DNA of 64,000 nt from Liopterus haemorrhoidalis. Its lineage: Eukaryota > Arthropoda > Insecta > Coleoptera > Dytiscidae. Made by a program: the position numbers and the translations under genes. The notes beneath the pieces are model-generated. The model searched no databases. It had not been told where the DNA came from and was given only the letters and a program-made list of their open reading frames with translations. The stretch spans positions 40,266,250 to 40,330,249 of the forward strand of contig OZ020616.1 of NCBI GenBank assembly GCA_963971575.1, given 5' to 3'. Numbering within the stretch: position 1 is the stretch's first letter; each line of letters starts with the position of its first letter. This document shows, one piece after another, positions 10,853 to 22,570 of the stretch.

Positions 10853-11180
10853 ACGAGGTGTGTAAATTAAAAAACCGGACTAGCAACATAGCGTTTGATT
10901 TGGCAACATTTGGGACGCGGAACTTGGAGGGGCGGAAGGTGAACATGTGATACGCTTTCAGTACGAGTTTGAGCAACGGTGTGTTATCAGGTTTTGCTTC
11001 AGATTTGGGAACAGTGCAACGGAAACTTTTGCAAAACTTCAGATGGTTTACGGAGACAGTGTTTTGTCAAGGACCCAGGCTTTTTGGTGGTTTAAGGCAT
11101 TTTCAGAAGGACGAGAGTTGATTGATAATGAATCACGCAGTGGTAAGGCACTGTCTCAATTTTCAATTCTATAGATCCAG
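10853..11180 (+). pseudogene. Mariner 5' end and transposase N-terminus
   Basis: The start TACGAGGTGTGTAAATTAAA is a typical mariner terminal repeat, next to a TA. From about 10947 the frame reads FEQRCVIRFCFRFGNSATET, then FAKLQMVYGDSVLSRTQAFW, then EGRELIDNESRSGKAL. This is the paired HTH DNA-binding region of mariner transposases (compare SATETF, VYG, SRTQ and RSG). The frame ends at a TAG near 11172 and the catalytic region is gone, cut off where another repeat begins at about 11190. Confidence 0.85.
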
Positions 11181-11189
11181 CAATTTGGT

Positions 11190-11272
11190 CATAAGTTCTA
11201 CCGAACAGACAGACTCATGAGTGACGGTATAAGGATTTCTTGATCATACCTACGAAAACCTAAATCAAAGAG
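11190..11272 (-). repeat. Interspersed repeat, fragment
   Basis: This is the reverse complement of the first part of the repeat at 20565: GGTTTTCGTAGGTATRATCA, then AAGAAATCCTTATWCCGTCA, then a GTCTG-rich stretch and TTCGGT. It shares its start (GGTTTTxGTAGGTAT) with the (TCTG)n repeat at 12838. Confidence 0.7.
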
Positions 11273-11317
11273 AACATAGGAATATGCATTTTACATTAAC
11301 TTCAATAATGATCACAA

Positions 11318-11712
11318 TAAAAGACTACTTATGTATAGTTCCGAAACATGGGGCTGTAAAGCGAGATCGACAATACTTCATAGTTTTCGAAAATAAAATA
11401 TTACGCCGAATCTTTGATCCCATTCAAATTGATGGTGAATGGAGAATCAGTAGGAACAAAGATATCTGAGAACTGGATTCAAGGCCGAGTATCACACAAG
11501 AACTGAGAAGGAGATGATAACAGTGGATAGGATACGTGATCAGAATGAATTGAATACTTTTCGACCAGTGGGAAGACCTCGAAATAAATAGAGAACAGCT
11601 ACCTGAAGATCTAACAAATACTGGTATACAGGACACATGGCAAGTCCTAGAAATAAACAGATCAAGATGGAGGACTTATATGAGTGAGGCCAAAAGTCAA
11701 CCCAACTGACGG
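11318..11712 (+). pseudogene. RTE-like LINE C-terminal tail
   Basis: Across several frameshifts the plus strand reads YSSETWGCKAR, then KILRRIFDPIQIDGEWRISR, then pieces equivalent to GRPRNK and W-x-x-L-x-x-x-R-S-R-W. This is the standard C-terminus after the reverse transcriptase domain in RTE-like insect LINEs (YGSETW, RKILRKIFGP, GRPRNRW). It ends with ACGGTGCCCAAAGAAGAAGA, a common GAA-rich 3' tail. It is only a 5'-truncated scrap. Confidence 0.75.
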
Positions 11713-12837
11713 TGCCCAAAGAAGAAGAAGAATAAAAGAAAAAAGAAGATAAAAGTGATTTTACCTGACGTTTGTTTAAAATTTATTGAATTGTCATTAC
11801 ATTGGATTTTAAGAGAGGCATATGCCCCAGTGGCCCCTCTGAATAAGCCACTGGTTGTTGAATTCTTCTCAATTTTTAATGCGGTATTTTAAAAATATAC
11901 GTCTAATTTTCTGTAAAAAAACAAATAAATTAAATTAAGAGACATGTAATTCCAAGGAGGATTACATTTTTTATAAAACAGAAGAGCCTTTTGTGATTAC
12001 AAAATTAATAATACACTAATCGGTATAATCCATTAAAAATGTAAGTGTATACTTCCTTCTTTTAATCCTTATATACTTTACCTATTATAACATTTTTTAA
12101 AAGGAACTTTATTATCCTTTTTACCCTACAACATTTGCGAAATGTCTAAAACACCCGTATTTACAACATAATAAACATACGTATCCATTTATTCTCCCAA
12201 AATAATAACAAATACTCTCCGCTTATGTCTTCGGGTCATCCAGTAAGGTTGCATGGTCCAGATCAATATTCTTACAAGGGAGAAACACGGGGAAAGAGAG
12301 ACAGTAGCGATATCTCTTGGCAAAGGATTGATAGCCTGAGGTAACCCTTTCAAAAGGACGCTTAAACAATTTGTTCATTTTTGGCCACTTTGATACCAAA
12401 AACCGTGAAACATGAGGTAAAGTAAATAAACATGTATTGTTGATTTAACAGTGGAAAACAATATTAAAGTAAGACGAAAATAAGGTTACTTTCACATATA
12501 TGAATAAAGTTTTATAATCGTAAATAAGTTGTTTACTTTTCATCAGATGTTGAATTATATACGAGTTTTAAACATATATTTAAATCGATCTGTTCGTAGT
12601 AACTGAACAAAGAAAAGAAAAAATGTTGTTAGGACACCTGTTTTTCAATCTATTCGTCTGTAACGTACATATTTGTTACTGTACTTGAAAATAATAGTCT
12701 TGTCTATTTCTTCTTCTTTATTTTTTTCTAGATCTGTTTTCTTTAGCATTTGTCTGGTTTCATCCTGTTTTTGAATTTCACTAGTCAACAAAAACAAAAA
12801 CAAAATTTTTGTGCCTGAGTTTCGTCCGTCATTTTTT
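11713..12837. other. AT-rich DNA, nothing recognised
   Basis: No open frame, terminal repeat or RNA-like structure could be supported here. Confidence 0.5.
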
Positions 12838-12869
12838 TAGGGTTTTGTAGGTATGACCTACATTTTGTC

Positions 12870-12919
<50 letters not shown>

Positions 12920-13145
12920 TCGGTAAAAATTGTAGCCAAACGGCTAAATCTAGAGAGTTGAAATTTGGTATGCTTATACAACTCTTTGGCCCACACATAG
13001 GAAAAATACTAAAACATCTAAAAACATATCCCCCTAAAAATATAAACAAATATGTGCTCATCCAAAAAAAAAATATTTTTTTATAATTCTGAGTAAGGTA
13101 TCAAATGAAAGCCCTTGGTACGTGGATTAACGGTCAAATTTTTAT
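12838..13145 (+). repeat. Interspersed repeat with a (TCTG)n array
   Basis: It starts TAGGGTTTTGTAGGTATGAC, carries about twelve TCTG units at 12871-12919, then TTCGGTAAAAATTGTAGCCA and a conserved non-coding core. The same order of blocks occurs at 20565-20790 and, in part, at 11190-11272 in reverse. It appears to be a non-coding repeat family that carries its own microsatellite. The long frames on both strands here come from the TCTG array alone. Confidence 0.75.
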
Positions 13146-13384
13146 TTGTGCAAAATAAATTATTTTGACGCGATTCTTGTCAAAATTGTGCAAAAAAATT
13201 TTTGTCCTACACCTGTAGCCCAGATGGTTTAAACTAAAAATCTGAAAAAATTCTAAGTAATGTACATTGGTGTGAACCGGAATAGTACAACAGGAATTTT
13301 TGATCAGATTATGTTTTCGGAAAATAACGCATTTTTTGTGTTTTTAGCTAAAATTTAATTCGCTATGTAACACAGTAGATAAGT

Positions 13385-13475
13385 AAGCTCTCGTAGCGTA
13401 ATGCGTTGTGTAGACGCTTCGTAATTTGCAAACGAAGGAATTTGAATCGAACTATAGTTCGATTCCTGTCAATTT
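13385..13475 (+). repeat. tRNA-like SINE head (candidate)
   Basis: TAGCGTAATGCG resembles a tRNA A box and AGTTCGATTCC matches the B box (GGTTCGANTCC). The spacing of about 70 bp is wider than in a normal tRNA. No acceptor stem closes, so this is not a functional tRNA gene. Confidence 0.4.
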
Positions 13476-13739
13476 TAATATTTCTGTTTTTTTTGCATTT
13501 TTATTTTGTTTAAATTATTTTGTCAAAATTCTAATTATATTTTGGTAAATGTTGCATTTAATTTTTAAAAGCGTAAATTAAATAACCAGTGGGAAGTGTT
13601 CAAATTATAATTTAATTCTATGTTTGAATGTATACGAAAACAGAGGGCGGGGCTTATGATTTAAACAACCAATGGAAGCCATAGGCGCAATTTTCAAATT
13701 CTAATGAACCTTGCTATATAAAAAAAATATTGCACATAT

Positions 13740-15089
13740 TTAGAAACTTAAATAATGGTATTAGGCCTTCGAATTAAAATTTTAAAAAAATTTGATTTGT
13801 TTTGGCATCCCAAATAATCATCATTCAGTTCTTAAATACCTGCGAAACCCTGAAATGTGTGAAAATTCAAACTTCACATCAATTTTTTATTTGTCATGCA
13901 TAAAAACAATAAAAAAATGTAAACACTTTCATCAAAGTTTGCTTTTGTAGTCTTGAGAGAAATAATAAGTATTCCATAATTTTGACAGTAGCAGTAAACT
14001 ATCTACGATGTTTTGTAGCGACAAAGTGGGGGTGGGGGGTATTTGGTACTGAAGCACCAAATACTCAGACAAGTTCATCTGAAAGTTCAAATGCAGTATT
14101 CGACGAAGAATTTATACCCAAAAGTAAAGCAGAGATTTTGGGTTCTCAACTGAGACAGTGTGATTTTATTAAGATGGACTTTGTTTTTGTAATAACGTAA
14201 AGGGTTTATTTGAAGCAATTGGAATACCTTGCATTTCCAGCGAATGGCGCTTGTTTTAGTTCATAATGGTAATAAAAATCCATCTCCTTCGGTTGCTCAT
14301 TCCGTACATCTCAAGAAAAATTATGACAGTGTTAAAATTCTACCAGAAGCCCTAAAGTACAAGGAATATAACTGGCAACTTACAGGAGATTTTAAAATGG
14401 TGGGATACCATATGGGATTGCAAGGTAGCTATACAAAATATCCATGCTACCTTTGTTTATAGGATAGCAGAGCTAACGCCACGCACTACAATCGACAAAC
14501 ATGGCCGGAAAGAACAGAATTTCAGGTGGGGAGGCAAAATGTAAAATGGGAGCCCATAGTTGAGCCTACAAATGTGCTGATGCCACCACTACACATCAAG
14601 TTACGGCAGATGAAACAATTTGTGAAAGCGTTGGATGGAAAATACGAAGCTTTCATATATTTGAGAGATTTTTTCCAAAGTTGTCAGAAGCTAAAGTTAA
14701 GGCTGGAATGTTTGTTGGCCTATAGATTAAAAAAAAATTGAACAGCGAAGAATTTCCAAAACTTTAAAGAAGTAGTCCACGGATTTCTGGGGAATAACAG
14801 AGCAGAAAACTATCAAGAGCTAGTTTCTAGTATGTTGAATAACTTTAAAGCCATGGGTTGCAGGATGTTTCTCAAAGTTCATATGTGGCACGCTCATTTA
14901 GATAAATTCAAAGACAACATGGGAGCATATTCAGAGGAACAAGGAGAACGTTTCCATCAAGAAGTTATGGAATTTGAACGTCGGTATCAAGACCAATATA
15001 ATGAAAATATGATGGGAGATTATATTGGGGGTTTAGTCAGAGAAATTTCTTTTGAACATAATACGAAATGTAAAAATCTTCATTTTTAA
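13740..15089 (+). pseudogene. Decayed transposase-like gene of an insect-wide repeated family
   Basis: Four frame pieces lie in order. 13982-14200 ends a weakly conserved part. 14229-14462 has VAHSVHLKKNYDSVKILPEA, then YNWQLTGDFKMVGYHMGLQG, then YTKYPCYLCL. 14481-14741 has the equivalent of WPERTEFQVGRQNVKWEPIV, then VLMPPLHIKLRQMKQFVKAL. 14760-15089 has VHGFLGNNRAENYQELVSSM, then GCRMFLKVHMWHAHLDKFKD and AYSEEQGERFHQEVMEFERR. The order GDFK, CxLC, PPLHIKLG, HxHLDxF and EQGERFHQ is a pattern I know from multi-copy insect proteins that look transposon-derived. I cannot assign the superfamily with certainty. Several frameshifts and stops, including one after 14741, make it non-functional. The start and the exact 5' limit are unknown. 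Confidence 0.6.
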
Positions 15090-15589
15090 ACTGTTTCTTT
15101 TTTGTTTTTTAACTAAATTAAAGTTGATTATAATATTATACAGCAATATTTATTTAAATTTTTTATCATCTGAGCAACCGAAGTCTTACACTTTCTTGAA
15201 ATTTTAAATGCTTCTCTCCTAGCTGCAAAAGCAATTTTTTTTAGCAAAATATATTTTTTCTCATTTTAGTACCATCAGACCTATAATAATCACACACTCA
15301 AATCACAGGCACAAAATCTGTGTAGACTTGTGTTTTTACTCCATTTTCTCCTCGGTTGAACTGTACTTCTTCTTACCACTAGCGATTTATTTCTTGTGAT
15401 TTTTACCATTCTGTCATCTATTCTTTTTATATGTTATTTCCAGTCGGTTTTTCTTTTTTGTACCTGTTAATCAGAGCTGCTGAACTGTCAGAAATATGTT
15501 GATCTAAAGACAGAGGCCGAAGTCAGGAAGAAATGGAGAGCTGTTGCGAACCAATCTTAGGATTGTAAACTTTAAGAGAGAGAATCAGA
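15090..15589. other. AT-rich DNA, possible LINE-tail scrap
   Basis: Nothing is clear except 15480-15545, which could be a trace of a LINE C-terminus (DLKTEAEVRKKWRAV). It is too short to call. Confidence 0.3.
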
Positions 15590-16360
15590 ACTGGGAATAT
15601 TTGAAATAAAGTATTTCAATTACTTTCTGGTATTTGAAGAGTATTACAAATATTTCAAAAAGATGCTCTTGGTATTTGGATTTGTAAATACATTCTCTGT
15701 GGTATTTGTATTTGATAGTAATTGTCTGAATATTTCTGTATTCAAAATACGTAGAAACATTTCAAATATTATAGTTGAAGGTAATGGGATTCGGACCAGT
15801 CAGAAAATAAAAACAAATGTATTAACTTCGCTAACGTTTCGATTTAATTTAAATCTTCATCAGAGCTTAGTTAATAGTAAGCTCTGATGAAGATTTAAAT
15901 TAAATCGAAACGTTAGCGAAGTTAATAAATTTGTTTTTATTTTCTACTGGTCCGAATCCCATTACCTGCAACTATAATTACTAACTTACGGACGTAACTC
16001 ATCTAATCAAGATTTCAAATATTGTTTTGTATTTCAATTATGTTCCTAGTATTTCAAATACTTGCCTAGTAACTCAAATATTTCCCTGGTATTTCAAATT
16101 TTCTCTAATATTTCAAATATATCCTAGTATTTCAAATCCTCCCTAGAGTTTCAAATAATCTTCAACTATTAAAAATATTTTCGTAGTATTTCATATCTTC
16201 CCTAGTATTTCAAATCTGTCCTAGTATTTCAAATATTCTCTAGAATTTCAAATACTTTTCTATATAAAATATTTTTTAGTATTTAAATTATTTCCCTAGT
16301 ATTTCAAATACTTTCCTAGTATTTTAAATACGTTCTTAATATTTCAAATATTTCCCTAGT
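15590..16360. repeat. 20-22-bp minisatellite, CCTAGTATTTCAAATATTT
   Basis: Degenerate units of the form CCTAGTATTTCAAATATTT run in tandem on both sides of a palindromic insert (15768-15978). The right part holds about 15-17 units and is the better preserved. The left part (15590-15767) is more drifted (GGTATTTGTATTTGATAG). The apparent open frame 15663-15887 comes from the repeat. Confidence 0.8.
15768..15978. mobile_element. 211-bp palindromic MITE inside the minisatellite
   Basis: Two arms of about 100 bp are nearly perfect complements (ends ATTATAGTTG, then GGTAATGGGATTCGGACCAG) around a short centre (AGTTAATAG). The right arm carries CTGATGA at 15884 and CGAAAC about 18 bases later. The target duplication is not clear. 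The same minisatellite continues on both sides, so the palindrome was inserted into it. Confidence 0.8.
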
Positions 16361-17649
16361 AATTCATACGGGTAAAATTATCTGAGTAAGGTTTTAGTGA
16401 AGGTCCTATATTCGCCTGTGCCCCCTATGGGGCATTGTGAGGGAAAGGGGAGGAGCTGTCAGTTTCACACTCCGATCTGCCATTCAGTGTTAATAGATTT
16501 CAATTTCCTATAAAAGTTTGTTGTTCCTATGTATTTATATAAATAAAATTGGAGACTATATCTATATTTTTATTTTCTCGGCCTCATATTTCAATTTTTC
16601 ATAAAATAATTTTTGTCTCCCTGTCGAGATTTACGTAAAACAAGGAGACATCCTAAAACCAAAATGTACATCTATCTCCCTTATTATTGACTTGTATATG
16701 ACAAAGTAAAATTGTGTATGACAAAAATAATTAAAATAAGATAACAAATCTTATATTTTCATGCATTTTTTCATTTAAATGAATATTTGGGGAGAAAGTA
16801 TATAAAACAAAAAATATTTGTTTTCTTATTATTAACAATTTTTGTCATACGCGTTTTTCTGAAGTCAATAATAAAGGATATATTTCAAATATACTTCAAT
16901 TGGATCAATATTTGGAGAGTTACGGGGAGACACCCTAAAACTAAAATTTTGAAATGGCTCACTTATTATTTAGTTTACTAATTGTTTCAAATTTGTTTTA
17001 AAGATAATGTTTCTCAAAACTTCACTCCAAGATTTCCTAAAGTTCCAGCAAACAGCTATTTATTTTAAAATTGTCTTAGAGTGAAACTAGACCTTTTAGA
17101 TTCGTGTTAAGATTGAGCGTAATGTAATTCGTACGCTCTGGGCAAAGCGAAAGACAGAAATTCTTATCTCGTAAAACGAAGGCAATTTGAGTTGCTTCCT
17201 CAATTTTATAAAATCAGATTATTAGTAAAACATCCGATAAACTAGTTTGATGTTATGGTTCACAAGTTTCTTAATTATGCGTAAAAGTTTTGCAAAATAA
17301 TTTATGCACCCCACATAGAATGTTCTCGATGCAATGACAAAAATTTAATGAAATTGTCTTGTTAGATTTGATTTCTAGAACTTTAAACTTTAATGATTAA
17401 TTGCATTTGCTAACTTGAACTCAATTTGTATCGAAACAAGAAATTAACTAACTTGTCCAGCTTTTTAGTGGAGTTTCATCTGGATCCAATTTAAAATGAC
17501 AAATAAACGACCCACAATAGTGCACATATTGTGACGTTTCTCTTCGTATCATGATGCATTGTAGGTCATAAGGCGTCCAAACATTTTGAGTTAGTGTTGT
17601 TAGTCTTTAGGCGCCTACAGAAAATGTGTCTAACGTTGGACAACACTGC
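16361..17649. other. AT-rich DNA with a partial internal duplication
   Basis: GGAGACATCCTAAAACCAAA at about 16646 and GGGAGACACCCTAAAACTAA at about 16925 share sequence, suggesting a diverged direct repeat of uncertain length. No gene was found; the 64-codon frame 16787-16981 looks incidental. Confidence 0.4.
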
Positions 17650-17805
17650 ATGTTGTATGGTCGCTTTATTTACAACGCGACATCCAGTTGTTAGAAGGAG
17701 TTCAGAGACGAGCTACCAAAATCCCGAGAAGTTTAAAGCAGCTGCCATTTAACGATCGCCTAGAGAAACTTGGTCTCCCCCTACTGGCTGTCTCAGTGAG
17801 TTGAG
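17650..17805 (+). pseudogene. Jockey/CR1-like LINE reverse transcriptase C-terminal scrap
   Basis: The frame reads YLQRDIQLLEGVQRRATKIP, then RSLKQLPFNDRLEKLGLPLL. This is the very common block after the reverse transcriptase domain of jockey/CR1-type LINEs (DI-LLEKVQRRATK, then LPYEERLKKLGLPTL). Flanking DNA has no further match. It is a short fossil. Confidence 0.8.
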
Positions 17806-20028
17806 ACATTCCATGTCTCAACTCTATAATAAAGAACAAGTTTAACATTGAAATCCGTTATTTATATAAATTTTTGTAAAAATTTGCCTTTGTTTTAAGA
17901 TTTGTTTAGCAAAAATCTAATATCTTATTCACAAAGCTGATCAAAAGCTTATATTTACCAATTCCTAGTAGAGCACGAGTATTAGATTCACAAAGCTTTG
18001 TAGTAGCTTAAAAAGAAACAGTAAAAGGAAACAAAGGTTAATAAGTCTAGACAAAGGTAAAAATATGTGAACAATACCATTGATAAACACGGGATACGGC
18101 TTAAAACCAACATGTCAATATCGTGATATACAATAGTGATTTTTTCTCTCTGGAGTGTAGTACGAAGAAAAAACAATAGATGTCAGTTGGTCCCGTAAAA
18201 ACAATGGAATTGGGCCAAATCAGGTAAGCTGGGTTATATATACTCATAACAAACTTATCGGTCTGTGGGTTATGACATGACATACACTGCAGATGACCAA
18301 ATGAAGATCACGCTTTATCATAGACATAAAAATATATTGAGCTATCAATGACATAACTTTTTATCTATTTGGAGAAAACGCGTCTCATAGTGCAAATCAA
18401 AGTTTTACGGTTGACAGATAATGATTACCCGTAAGCTTATTACAAACCATCATTAAAACTTGATTAAACTAGTTAAAAAAATACGCGAACTGCACAATAC
18501 AAGGCAACCTGGGATAAAAAAAATTGTTGACCAAAATTTACCTAAGGAATCGAATGGCAACAATGAAAATTTCTGAAATAAACTGAAAGTAAAGAATATC
18601 AAAGACAACTCTAATTTTTTAAACGGTAACGTATGTCGAATTTAGGATCTTTGGATAGAGCTTTTGAAAAGGAAAATTTTATTAATATCTTTTCCGATTT
18701 ACGAAAAATTGTATTCTCTATAACGACTTTAAAGGAAAATATTTTTATTTACAAGTGTTCAAAATGCCTTTCATTTTGTTAGATTAACACTTTCACATCC
18801 TTACTCTTGAGCTGTATATAGCTCGCAGCACAATAAAAAAAATATTTCACTTTCAAATTGTACTTGAAAGTATTCTTTGAAAATGAAATATTATTAATCA
18901 TTATTATTCTTTTCTATTATGCTCCAAACAACAAATAGCTCAAGAGTAAGAATGTAGATATTTTTAAATCAAAATGGAAAGTACTTTGAAGACTTTGAAA
19001 TAAAAATATTTTACTTTCAATTCATTATAGAGAATAACATTTTTATTCAATCGTAAAAGATATTTAAAAATGTTTTTAGACAACCATATCAAAAACAGTT
19101 CATCTAGTACTAGACAAAAAGTAAATCTTTTTCGGTCTAAGCCAATTCGCTTACGTTTTAGGCCGCTGGATGCCAACACCATCTACGATAGTAATGTTTG
19201 TTCAATAAGAAGCGAATGTTTAAAATTTTGTAGTTAATTAAAGTAAATAAGTTTAATTTTTCTAATTAAAATTACTTTTGGTCGCCCATAAAATATAATG
19301 TGCACCTTTACCAAAAAGTTCTTTTCCGTCCACATCTCTTTAAAAGCCTTGGCTCTACCTCGGCCATCAAATTCTGATGCGGATGAAAAAGATCCACTTT
19401 TTGGCCATGGTACATAAATAACTAATATGTAAGAGTTGTTTCTTGTCAAAATCTCTCTCCAAAGATACCCAAACCCAACTTGACATAATTTACTATTTAA
19501 AAAATCAAAGTTGTCGTTCATATCCTACACTTTCGGTTTGCTCCGGAAAATTTCAGTACTACCATTCGATTCTTTGGGTAGACTTTGGTTATAATTTTTT
19601 TTCTCGAACTTGTTCACACATTGTGTTTTCGAGAAAACCCTGTACATAGAGCTGAAAACAATTGTAAAGTGAAATATAATCTTTATTTCACTTAAATTCA
19701 TTCCAGCTTCCAATTATTTAATTAATTAAGCCCTAAATTATGCAATTTTAGTTAAATTCTGCTGATATCGTTTCACATGTCATCATTTACAAAAGCTGTC
19801 ATTTATAAAGACCCCAAATAGGGCATAGAGATTAATTTATTGCTTTTGATAAGAGATAGCATTGAAATTTAAAATTCAAATTTTGGTTTAAATGGGCGAT
19901 CTAATTATTTAGAGTGATATTTTTCAAAAAGTAACGTTGGAAAGGATAATTTTATCTCTTACAATTACCAAAACTTTTATTACAGAACATATAAGTAAAA
20001 CCCTTTTTTTGAAAGGTTGAATTTAATA
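17806..20028. other. AT-rich DNA, mostly unrecognised; one inverted repeat
   Basis: An inverted repeat at about 18797-18958 (ACTCTTGAGCT and AGCTCAAGAGT with longer imperfect arms) could be a small foldback. On the minus strand 19234-19713 reads two adjacent frames, including SSASEFDGRGRAKAFKEMW, which I do not recognise. No splice or start context supports a gene. Confidence 0.4.
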
Positions 20029-20030
20029 TA

Positions 20031-20239
20031 CAGAGTGATTATTTAATGGCGAGACGACGTCACCGAATTTTACGTGCCTTCTAGCAGAAATACTGGTGAA
20101 TACTATGACTATAATAACTATGATTATGAAGAAAAAAAGATTATGCGCATGCGCGCATAAACGCCTGCTACGATGTGTATGAAACGGCAAATGATTAAAA
20201 CTTCCAGTGACGTCGTCTCGCCATTAAATAATCACTCTG
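20031..20239. mobile_element. 209-bp Tc1/mariner-type MITE with TA target
   Basis: The ends CAGAGTGATTATTTAATGGC, continuing GAGACGACGTCAC, are perfect inverted repeats of 33 bp (20031-20063 and 20207-20239). TA stands on both sides (20029-20030, 20240-20241). CAG ends with a TA duplication are the signature of Tc1/mariner-mobilised elements. The perfect arms suggest a young insertion. Confidence 0.85.
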
Positions 20240-20564
20240 TACATTCTGATTAGGATAAAAAAATTTATAGCGGTTCTTTATTTTTAATATTAATGGGTAA
20301 AACTACTCATATTACTGAGACTAGATTTGAAAACCCAACGAAAATTCTTATGATTCATAGATAGAAAATTTATAAGGATGCAGATCTACAAGCACTGTAC
20401 ACAAAGTCAAGTATAATGTAAGAAATGAGAGGTGAACAATTATAATTGATAGAACACGAGAAGCGGATCTAGCAGAACAGTATTTTACAATAATAATAAG
20501 CTATATTTTATTATGATTAGTGTTGAAATTAACAGAAAATGCATATTTAAATATTATTTTTAGG

Positions 20565-20790
20565 TTTTCGTAGGTATAATCAAGAAATCCTTATTCCGTC
20601 ACATAAGTCTGTTTGTTCGGTACAAATTGCGGCCAAGCGGCTGATTTAGAGAACTGAACATAAGTAAAAGAAATATTGAGACTTCAAAAATATATCCCGC
20701 GAAAAATATAAATAAATATGTATTCATCGAAGAAAAAATCAAGTGAAAGTTTTTGACACATGGATTAACAATAACATTTTTTTATCAACA
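20565..20790 (+). repeat. Interspersed repeat, same family as 12838
   Basis: It reads GGTTTTCGTAGGTATAATCA, then GTCTGTTTGTTCGGTACAAA and GCGGCCAAGCGGCTGATTTA, matching the block order of the 12838 copy but with almost no TCTG expansion. It is non-coding. Confidence 0.7.
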
Positions 20791-20834
20791 AATAATGGAA
20801 ATATTATTTGATATAAACATCAATATCCAACAGC

Positions 20835-21085
20835 AGGGATGTCGAACTGACTTGGGTCGCAGTCTATTTTAAATACAAAATGATAAGCAGTGACAGAACT
20901 TTAAATATCCCGAAGGGTTTCTTGACATTTTTTTATAAACAGAAAAGGGGAAGAGAGAATATTTTACATTTTTAAATATTTTTTTCCCCTACATAAGCTC
21001 AAGTGATTTTGATTAACGCTTCAGGGGCCACAAAAAATGAGGTTGAGGGCCGTATGCGGCCCGCGTGCCCTCGAAGTTTGATTCG
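20835..21085. mobile_element. hAT-like MITE (candidate)
   Basis: The left end CAGGGATGTCGAACTGACTT and the right part GGCCCGCGTGCCCTCGAAGT, then TTGATTCGG, resemble the decayed ends of hAT MITEs with a GGCCCGCGG core. A target duplication could not be shown. Confidence 0.35.
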
Positions 21086-21089
21086 GCCC

Positions 21090-22030
21090 TCCCCAAGACA
21101 AAATCCTGGCTGCGCCACTGACAGTGACTAATAAGAGAAAGGGAAGCGTAAGCTTAGGTACCAATATCTCTATTTAACTTACCATTCCCATATTTTTGCT
21201 CCACGAAGAATATAGTGACATGGTAATAAAGAAATCTTAACTATGTCTGCAGCATAAGCATAATTCCGTACTCTGTGGCCTTTGCCAATAACGCAACAAA
21301 ATATCGGAAACGATTGAGATGTAGGTTACACTAGAGTGATTCGTAATTTCTAGCATTTATATCAAAACAAGAATTCCCAGAGACAACTATTTTTCTGTCT
21401 GGAAGATATCATTAAGGCCCTTATCTCAGTGTTCACTTGAGTTATTTTAAGTTGGTACCCCATTCGACTCACGTAACTGTATATTAGCATGGATATCTCG
21501 TGCAGGTACATATAACAACGTGATATGACTTTTGTGTTACACAGAACAGAGATTTGCGGAAAACTTTGCATACGTATATGAATAACCTTCGTGTTATTGC
21601 GAGAATAAATCTTAAACTTGTGTTAAAAGTCGTGTTTTATCGAATTATACTCGTAAATGTGGGATTTTCTAGATTTTCATAAAAATGTTTAAACCAGCCT
21701 TGCCTTACACAGATATTTCAGGTGGCGATTACTCTTAATTTAGAGGGTGTGTTTAGTTAAAAATACATCTGATCAATTACAGCTTAAAAATATTGGACCA
21801 ATTCTTCTACTTATAATACTAGATAGTAATTTCTTTTTTAATATTACCTTCCTACATCTTAAATATTAAGTGATTTTTTTAATTTTAGCTAATCTACTCA
21901 AAATTTGATAGTTTATGTTTCAAATAACAAATTTGAATTTGAATTATATATGTCATATTGTCATGTTATACAGTTGTCACGGTTATTTCTCATTTATTAT
22001 TTAAAATTCAAGCTCTAATAAAACTGAAAT
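21090..22030. other. AT-rich DNA, nothing recognised
   Basis: A 69-codon minus-strand frame (21362-21571) has no family resemblance. No repeats with clear ends were found. Confidence 0.45.
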
Positions 22031-22570
22031 ATTAATCTAAATTATTACGCGCACGAACACTGTGCGCGTAAAATTGCTCAGATGAGTACGAGGTACAATT
22101 TGTGTGCACGCACACTAATACGCGCACGAAAGCTATCCGTAGCTTCTCGGTCCCACCGATAAGATCAAAGAACTTGTGCGCTTAGTGTGTACGGGTTTAT
22201 GCTTTCATATAGTTGTGCGCGTAAATTTAAGTAAACACCAGTAAATGTTCAACATGGAATGGAGTAAAAAGGTATTGCATGCTGGTAAACGAATCCTCAG
22301 TTGCAAAAAAACGTAGGGTTATAGCTAATCGTTCTTTCACAGGAACAGCCCTTATAAATCTTGTCTTTCTTCCCAATGTTGTGACGAACTTTATTAACGA
22401 GTAGTTCAAAACCTGCCGCTGACCTCGAACAAAATTTTGAAATTGTCCACTAATGTCTTGCATTTGCAGTTTTGCAAACTTGAACCATTGTATATTTCCC
22501 TGCTTCTATATAGTTGTGCCATCCACCGCCGTTTGTTTTGTTTTTTCGATTTTTTTACTAAGTATACTAT

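Noticed and set aside
12853..13086. Open frames on both strands over the TCTG array
   Set aside because: They exist because a 4-bp repeat has no stop codon in these frames. The protein is a simple repeat.
15590..16360. CRISPR-like or satellite centromere array
   Set aside because: Units are contiguous and degenerate, only about 0.8 kb in all. It is an ordinary minisatellite.
19234..19713. Host exon on the minus strand
   Set aside because: Two adjacent frames look protein-like in places, but there are no splice sites in phase, no start context and no recognised family.
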